Part shown: one piece after another, positions 59,707 to 64,000 of the stretch | How the letters are laid out: the number at the start of each line of letters is the position of its first letter | Numbering within the stretch: the first letter of the stretch is position 1 | NCBI GenBank assembly: GCA_016719405.1 | Contig: JADJZE010000001.1 | Span: 930,001-994,000 of the forward strand | Reading direction: 5' to 3' | Source: Candidatus Aalborgicola lynettensis | GTDB lineage: Bacteria; Pseudomonadota; Gammaproteobacteria; Burkholderiales; Burkholderiaceae_C | Length of the DNA stretch: 64,000 nucleotides | Translations under genes and position numbers: made by a program | Notes under the pieces: model-generated | Told to the model about the DNA's origin: nothing | The model's database searches: none | Seen by the model: only the letters and a program-made list of their open reading frames with translations

Positions 59707-60156
59707 ATGAAATGCCCGTTTTGCAGCCACAATGAAACCCAGGTCGTCGAAACCCGCGTTGCAGAAGACGGGGATTTCATCCGCCGCCGGCGCCAGTGTG
59801 GTGCGTGCCAAAAACGCTTTACCACCTACGAGCGCCCCGACGTCAACTACCCCAGCGTCGTCAAAAAAGACGGCAGGCGTATTGAATACGACCGCAGCAA
59901 GCTGCTGGCATCCTTCAAATTAGCCCTGCGCAAACGCCCGGTCAGCACCGAACAGGTCGATAGCGCCATGGAGCGCATCGAAGAAAAACTGCTCAACCTT
60001 GGCCTCAAAGAAGTCCCCTCGTCCCGCATTGGCGAACTGGTTATGCGCGAGCTGAAGAAACTCGACAAAGTGGCCTATGTACGCTTTGCCAGCGTGTACC
60101 GCAGTTTTGAGGACATCGATGAGTTCAAGACACTGGTGGATGAGGTGAGTCGGTAG
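59707..60156 (+). CDS. nrdR: Transcriptional repressor NrdR
   Basis: A 149-residue regulator. The zinc ribbon MKCPFCSHNETQVVETRV...QCGACQKRF has two Cys pairs, and the ATP-cone (about 49-139) starts PSVVKKDGRRIEYDRSKLLA. NrdR binds NrdR boxes and represses ribonucleotide reductase genes in response to dATP/ATP. Length matches the family (about 150). It follows glyA, as in many beta-proteobacteria. A tRNA-Arg gene lies 80 bases downstream on the other strand. Confidence 0.96.
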   Translation: MKCPFCSHNETQVVETRVAEDGDFIRRRRQCGACQKRFTTYERPDVNYPSVVKKDGRRIEYDRSKLLASFKLALRKRPVSTEQVDSAMERIEEKLLNLGLKEVPSSRIGELVMRELKKLDKVAYVRFASVYRSFEDIDEFKTLVDEVSR

Positions 60157-60237
60157 GTGCCCAACGCACCTTCAGAAAATCACCGGTTGATGGACCGCAT
60201 TTTCCGGGGGCGTTGGGGCAATTCGAATGGTTTTGCG

Positions 60238-60314
<77 letters not shown>

Positions 60315-60466
60315 TCAATTTACACGCCAAGTCTAGCTACCCCTCAGTGCGATAACCGGGGACATGGCGCCCCGAAAGTGTGCAACAACAAGGCCCCGGA
60401 TTATAGGCCCGGGCACCCCCCGCCCGTATGGAGCAGGGTGGGAGCGGCGTTGACATGGCTCTGGCC

Positions 60467-60937
60467 TCACCGGTTGATGGCGCGGTCCATCATCTTGTCC
60501 TTGATGTTGTCGTTACCCGAAAGATCCAGCGCGTCGTGCAAGGTTTTGCGCGGGTCTGCGGGTGCGGCCGGGTTGGTGTTGGAGGGCTTTGCGCCACTTT
60601 CCATGACCGTCACCTTGTCGCCCGACACCTGCTCGGCGCTAAACCCGTCCGGGCACGGCTGGTCGGTGTACACCACTTTGGACTTGCGGATGCATTTTTT
60701 CAATATGCCAGGCAGGTTGTTCTGCGCCTGCTGCTGGGCGGCAGAAGTGGCGTCCTCGGCCACGTAGGGCAAGGTGGCACGCACGCTGCCGTTGTCAAAC
60801 ACGATGGCCTTGGCCGGTGCGGGTGGGCGCAGCAAACCCTGCACCCAGGCATCGTTGCGGTGGCGCCAGCCCAGACTGACCAGTACCACCAGTGCAACGC
60901 CTACCAACACATAGCGCAAAACGTGATGGACCCCCAT
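60467..60937 (-). CDS. DUF4124-like membrane-anchored protein
   Basis: A 156-residue protein. The N-terminal helix (about 7-24, VLRYVLVGVALVVLVSLGW) is followed by a periplasmic or secreted part. The Cys motif ILKKCIRKSKVVYTDQPCPD is the DUF4124 pattern (KCxxxGKxxYxDxPC type). The C-terminal tail is Asn/Pro/Lys-rich. The family is secreted and of unknown role. It lies 12 bases after the RNA methyltransferase gene on the same strand, possibly in one operon with lpxB-rnhB. Confidence 0.72.
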   Translation of the reverse strand: MGVHHVLRYVLVGVALVVLVSLGWRHRNDAWVQGLLRPPAPAKAIVFDNGSVRATLPYVAEDATSAAQQQAQNNLPGILKKCIRKSKVVYTDQPCPDGFSAEQVSGDKVTVMESGAKPSNTNPAAPADPRKTLHDALDLSGNDNIKDKMMDRAINR

Positions 60938-60949
60938 ACCCTTCCCCTT

Positions 60950-61730
60950 TCAGTGCACCAAACTGCTGGCGTGTAAACAAATGGCCGCTGCCGCCGCCAC
61001 GTTGAGCGATTCTTCCCCACCCGGCTGGCCTATGCGCACATGCACGCTGGCGCGCGCCAGCAACTGTGGGCACACACCCTGCCCTTCGTGGCCCATGGCC
61101 CAAGCGCAGGGCTGGGGCAACTGCAGGTTTTGAATCAGATCGCCCTGGTGGGAACTGGTCACCACAATGGGCACCTGCAGGGCCTGCAAGGCGTCCACCT
61201 CCACTCCTTCGAGCAGGGTCAAGCCAAAATGCGCTCCCATACCGGAACGCAGCACTTTGGGACTCCACAGGGCGGCAGTGCCCTTGAGCGCAATCACCTG
61301 CCGAAAACCAAACGCCGCCGCGCTGCGCAAAATGGAACCAACGTTGCCGGCGTCTTGCACGCGGTCCAGAATCACGCTGGCAACGGCGGCCCGCAGGGCC
61401 ACGCCGGTGGGCAGCTCCAGGACAAAACCGACGCCAGAGGGCGACTCCAGTCCACTGAGTTCACGGAACAGGGGGGTTGGAGTTACTATACTTTTGATAG
61501 CTGCCTGCGCATACCCGGCGGGCGCAACTGGCCAATAATCTTCTGAAAATACGGCCACTGCCGGGCGCAGGCCACGCAGCCAGGGCGGCGCTGCACAGGT
61601 GGTCACCCTCGACCCAGTAGCGGCCGGCCTTGCGGTAGGCGGTGTTGTCCTGCGCGACTTTGCGAACCTCTTTGAGCAAGGGGTTGTCGCGCGACGTAAT
61701 GCGGGCGGGCGCGGTGGCGGCGGCAGTCAC
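60950..61730 (-). CDS. TrmH/SpoU-family RNA methyltransferase, frameshifted
   Basis: A 2'-O-methyltransferase of the SpoU type. The N-terminal part, from GTG at 61730, is RITSRDNPLLKEVRKVAQDN and AGRYWVEGDHLCSAALA. The C-terminal SPOUT domain is VILDRVQDAGNVGSILRSAA, FRQVIALKGTAALWSPKVLR and GGEESLNVAAAAAICLHAS, in another frame. One extra base near 61575-61581 (in GCTGCGTGG) joins the two parts to a normal 259-residue protein. Error or a real mutation. A dispersed repeat copy (61484-61530) encodes AGYAQAAIKSIVTP between the two domains. It follows rnhB. Confidence 0.78.
61484..61530. repeat. Dispersed palindromic repeat inside the RNA methyltransferase gene
   Basis: TTACTATACTTTTGATAGCTG, then CCTGCGCATACCCGGCGGGC and GCAACTG. 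On the coding strand it reads GCG CAG GCA GCT ATC AAA AGT ATA GTA, giving A-Q-A-A-I-K-S-I-V. This is the same frame as in tilS and lpxB. It sits in the region between N- and C-terminal domains, where change is tolerated. Confidence 0.8.
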
Positions 61731-61758
61731 AAACGTACTTTCGGGCGGTAGGCGCGAT

Positions 61759-62376
61759 TCATGCCAGCACCCGCGCCACCGGGCCGAAAGTTTTGCGGTG
61801 CTGGGGGCAGGCCCCATGGGTTTGCAGCGCCAACAGGTGGGCCGCCGTACCATAACCTTTGTGCCCGGCAAAGCCGTATTGGGGGTATTGGGCGTCGAAC
61901 TCGGCGCACCAGGTGTCGCGTGTGACTTTGGCCAGAATGGACGCAGCGGAGATGGCCTGCACCGTGCTGTCGCCTTTGACGATGGCTTGTGCGCGCACGT
62001 CGAGCACCGGTAGCCGATTGCCATCGACCAGCACCAGGGCCGGCTTGAGGCGCAGCCCCTCGACCGCGCGGCGCATGGCCAAGAGGGTGGCCTGCAGGAT
62101 GTTGATGGCATCAATTTCTTCCACACTGGCCTGGGCAATGGAGCAGCACAGGGCTTTGGCGCGGATTTCGTCAAACAACTGCGCACGTCGGCGTGCCGTC
62201 AGCACTTTGGAGTCGGCCAGCCCGGCGATGGGGTTGCGCTCGTCCAGGATGACGGCGGCGGCCACCACAGGTCCGGCCAGCGGGCCACGCCCTGCCTCGT
62301 CCACACCGGCGATCAGGCCGACGGTGTCCCACGACAAGGATGTGGGTTCAACGGGCAAGGAGTTTTTCGATCGCAT
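61759..62376 (-). CDS. rnhB: Ribonuclease HII
   Basis: A 205-residue RNase HII. GLIAGVDEAGRGPLAGPVVA has the first acidic residues; ADSKVLTARRRAQLFDEI and LVDGNRLPVLDVRAQAIVKG with a further Asp follow, and SILAKVTRDTWCAEFDAQYP. It removes ribonucleotides from DNA. The start at 62376 (MRSKNSLPVEP) overlaps the 3' end of lpxB by 29 bases; an earlier start at 62475 lies deep in lpxB. It is in the lpxA-lpxB-rnhB order of proteobacteria. Confidence 0.93.
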   Translation of the reverse strand: MRSKNSLPVEPTSLSWDTVGLIAGVDEAGRGPLAGPVVAAAVILDERNPIAGLADSKVLTARRRAQLFDEIRAKALCCSIAQASVEEIDAINILQATLLAMRRAVEGLRLKPALVLVDGNRLPVLDVRAQAIVKGDSTVQAISAASILAKVTRDTWCAEFDAQYPQYGFAGHKGYGTAAHLLALQTHGACPQHRKTFGPVARVLA

Positions 62377-63541
62377 CGGTTGCCAACGTAGAGGTGTCGC
62401 GCTGCAGGCTATGGTGCAGCGCCAGGTAATGTTGTTGCAAAGCGGCCATTTTCGCCGGGTTCTTGTCCATGTCATCGAGCCACTGGAGCACCGCAGCGGC
62501 CAGGGACTGGGGGGTGGCTTGGTCCTGCAACAGCTCGGGCACGATAAATTGGCCGCTCAAGATGTTGGGCAGTCCCACCCAAGGCTGGAGTTGCTTGCGC
62601 CGCATGATCTGCCAGCTGAGCCAGCCCATGCGGTAGGCGATCACCATCGGGCGCTTGAACAGGGCTGCCTCCAGGGTGGCGGTGCCGCTGGCGATCAGGG
62701 TCAGGTCGCAAGCCGCCAGCACGGTGTGCGACTGGCCGTCAACGATACGCACATGCGCCGAAATGCCGGCCTGCGCGGCGGCGGCCTCGATGCGGGAGCG
62801 CAAGGCGGGAACCGCAGGCACTATGATTTTGATAGCTGCATGCGCTTGCCTGACGAGCGCGGCAGCCTGAAAAAAGCACAAAGCCAGGTGCGCAATCTCG
62901 GATCCACGGCTACCCGGCAACACGGCCAGTACCCGGTCACCGCTTTGCAGGCCCAAGGCGGCTCGGGCGCCTGCGCGGTTGGGCTCCAGCGGGACCACAT
63001 TGGCCAGTGGGTGCCCCACATAGGTGGCTGCAATGCCGTGGCGCGCCAACAGTTCGGGTTCAAACGGAAAGAGACACAACACATGGTCCGCGCTGGCACG
63101 GATTTTCTCCACCCGATGGGCCCGCCAAGCCCAAATGCTGGGGCAGACGAAATGCACGGTCTTGATGCCTTGCGTGCGCAGCTTGCGCTCCAGCGCCAAG
63201 TTGAAGTCGGGCGCGTCCACACCAATAAAGACGTCCGGCCGCTGTGCCAGCAGGCGGACCTGCAACTGCCTGCGGATGCCTACCAGTTCACGCAGGCGGC
63301 GCAGCACCTCCCAACCATAGCCGTGCACGGCCAGTTTGTGGTGCGGCCACCAGGCATCAAAGCCGTGGCGCTGCATCTGCGGCCCGCCGATGCCAACCGA
63401 TGTCAGCAGGGGCCAGCGTTGCCTCAAACCGTCGAGCAACAGCCCGGCGAGTAGATCGCCGGATGCCTCACCGGCCACCATGGCCACGGACGGTCGGGTC
63501 TGCTCTGCCTGGGCCACGGACTCGGACAACGCTGCCGACAT
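62348..63541 (-). CDS. lpxB: Lipid-A-disaccharide synthase
   Basis: A 397-residue GT19 glycosyltransferase joining lipid X and UDP-diacylglucosamine. Motifs are VAMVAGEASGDLLAGLLLDG, VDAPDFNLALERKLRTQGIK, FVCPSIWAWRAHRVEKIRAS and LPGSRGSEIAHLALCFFQAA; SGTATLEAALFKRPMVIAYR lies in the donor site. Residues 231-241 (RQAHAAIKIIV) are encoded by a copy of the dispersed repeat, without changing the local length. It follows lpxA by three bases and overlaps rnhB. Confidence 0.95.
   Translation of the reverse strand: MSAALSESVAQAEQTRPSVAMVAGEASGDLLAGLLLDGLRQRWPLLTSVGIGGPQMQRHGFDAWWPHHKLAVHGYGWEVLRRLRELVGIRRQLQVRLLAQRPDVFIGVDAPDFNLALERKLRTQGIKTVHFVCPSIWAWRAHRVEKIRASADHVLCLFPFEPELLARHGIAATYVGHPLANVVPLEPNRAGARAALGLQSGDRVLAVLPGSRGSEIAHLALCFFQAAALVRQAHAAIKIIVPAVPALRSRIEAAAAQAGISAHVRIVDGQSHTVLAACDLTLIASGTATLEAALFKRPMVIAYRMGWLSWQIMRRKQLQPWVGLPNILSGQFIVPELLQDQATPQSLAAAVLQWLDDMDKNPAKMAALQQHYLALHHSLQRDTSTLATDAIEKLLAR
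62819..62868. repeat. Dispersed palindromic repeat inside lpxB
   Basis: CACTATGATTTTGATAGCTG, then CATGCGCTTGCCTGACGAGC and a worn right arm. The AT-rich core stands out in this GC-rich gene. On the coding strand it reads GCG CAT GCA GCT ATC AAA ATC ATA GTG, giving A-H-A-A-I-K-I-I-V, the same frame as the other intragenic copies. Confidence 0.75.
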
Positions 63542-63544
63542 GGC

Positions 63545-64000
63545 CTAACGAACAATGCCGCGTTGCGGGGAAGTGTGTTCGAGGAAGGCCAGCATCATGG
63601 CCACATCTTCGGCTGTTTCCGCACGCTCGACGGCCAGTGCTGCGATCTGCGACACGACTGTTCCAGTGTCAGCCCGTCCCGGTACAGGGCCTTGTACATG
63701 GCTTTTACGCCGCTGATGCGCTCGGGCGTCCAGCCCCGGCGGCGCAGGCCCTCAAAGTTCATGGTGCGCGCGCTGGCGGGCTGGCCCTGGCATTTCACAA
63801 ACGGCGGCAAATCGGCTACCAGCGCGGAATTCATGGCCGTCATGCAATGCGCACCCACGCGCACAAACTGGTGCACCAGGGTAACGCCTCCCAATATCGC
63901 CCAATCCCCCACATGAACATGCCCTGCGAGCTGCGTGCAGTTGGCAAAAATGGTGTTGTTGCCGACGACACAGTCGTGCGCTATGTGCACGTAGGCCATG
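63545..64000 (-). CDS. lpxA: UDP-N-acetylglucosamine acyltransferase, partial and frameshifted
   Basis: The C-terminal part of LpxA; the N-terminus is beyond the right edge. The left-handed beta-helix hexapeptides AHDCVVGNNTIFANCTQLAG and GDWAILGGVTLVHQFVRVGA are followed by the helical domain around FEGLRRRGWTPERISGVKAM. Read straight, the frame turns abnormal after LYRDGLTLEQS. One base added near 63657-63662 restores VVSQIAALAVERAETAEDVA and a normal end PQRGIVR at 63545, three bases before lpxB. LpxA is essential, so sequence error is likely. It starts lipid A synthesis with 3-hydroxyacyl-ACP. Confidence 0.87.

Overview
The window looks like a chromosomal segment of a GC-rich betaproteobacterium of the Comamonadaceae (Rhodoferax/Polaromonas-like). 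The reasons are the gene orders (cysS-alkA-accA-tilS-lysC-tRNA-Ser, lptF-lptG opposite pepA-holC, lpxA-lpxB-rnhB-RNA methyltransferase, glyA-nrdR) and a palindromic repeat of the TTTTGATAGCTGCTTGCGCA type scattered through it. The placement is inferred from gene content and order; no search was run.

Left part (1-9632): a heavy-metal resistance block. A minus-strand set encodes an RND efflux pump (outer-membrane factor, accessory membrane protein, adaptor, RND pump), a His-rich periplasmic protein, a DUF411 protein and a cut Tat-signal protein. A two-component system (response regulator and sensor kinase) is divergent. Two near-identical operator-like sites lie before the pump operon and before the DUF411 gene. 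From 9729 to 16640 there is a selenium locus: a PhnCDEE-type ABC importer of the putative selenate family, divergent from senB (selenosugar synthase) and a FAD-oxidoreductase/SelD fusion.

16.6-18.7 kb holds a Sel1-like protein and a small accessory patch: a HicAB module, an attC-like site and a 90-residue membrane protein, which reads as an integron cassette remnant. Then come a molybdopterin oxidoreductase, a cyclic-nucleotide-binding protein, a PAS/GGDEF/EAL protein, queF, a hydrolase, yaaA, a FabH-like synthase, an acetyltransferase and a patatin lipoprotein. A decayed P4-type integrase lies beside tRNA-Ser(GGA).

The right half (30.4-64 kb) is mostly core metabolism and envelope biogenesis: a LivK-like binding protein, holC/pepA, lptFG, cbiX, cysB, a methionine-type aminotransferase, an ECF sigma factor with a broken anti-sigma gene, lysC, tilS, accA, cysS, paired TPR and L,D-transpeptidase proteins, two cyclophilins, lpxH, an HD-GYP protein, a DUF349 protein, a structured RNA candidate, a lytic transglycosylase, glyA behind a ZTP riboswitch, nrdR, rnhB, lpxB and lpxA.

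Two things stand out. First, the repeat family occurs between genes and also inside tilS, lpxB, an RNA methyltransferase and probably the DUF349 gene, always in the same reading frame, encoding variants of A-Q-A-A-I-K-S-I-V. Second, single-base frameshifts interrupt cysS, lpxA, the RNA methyltransferase and the anti-sigma gene, and a compensated pair alters the LivK lipobox. Since cysS and lpxA are normally essential, much of this may be sequencing or assembly error.
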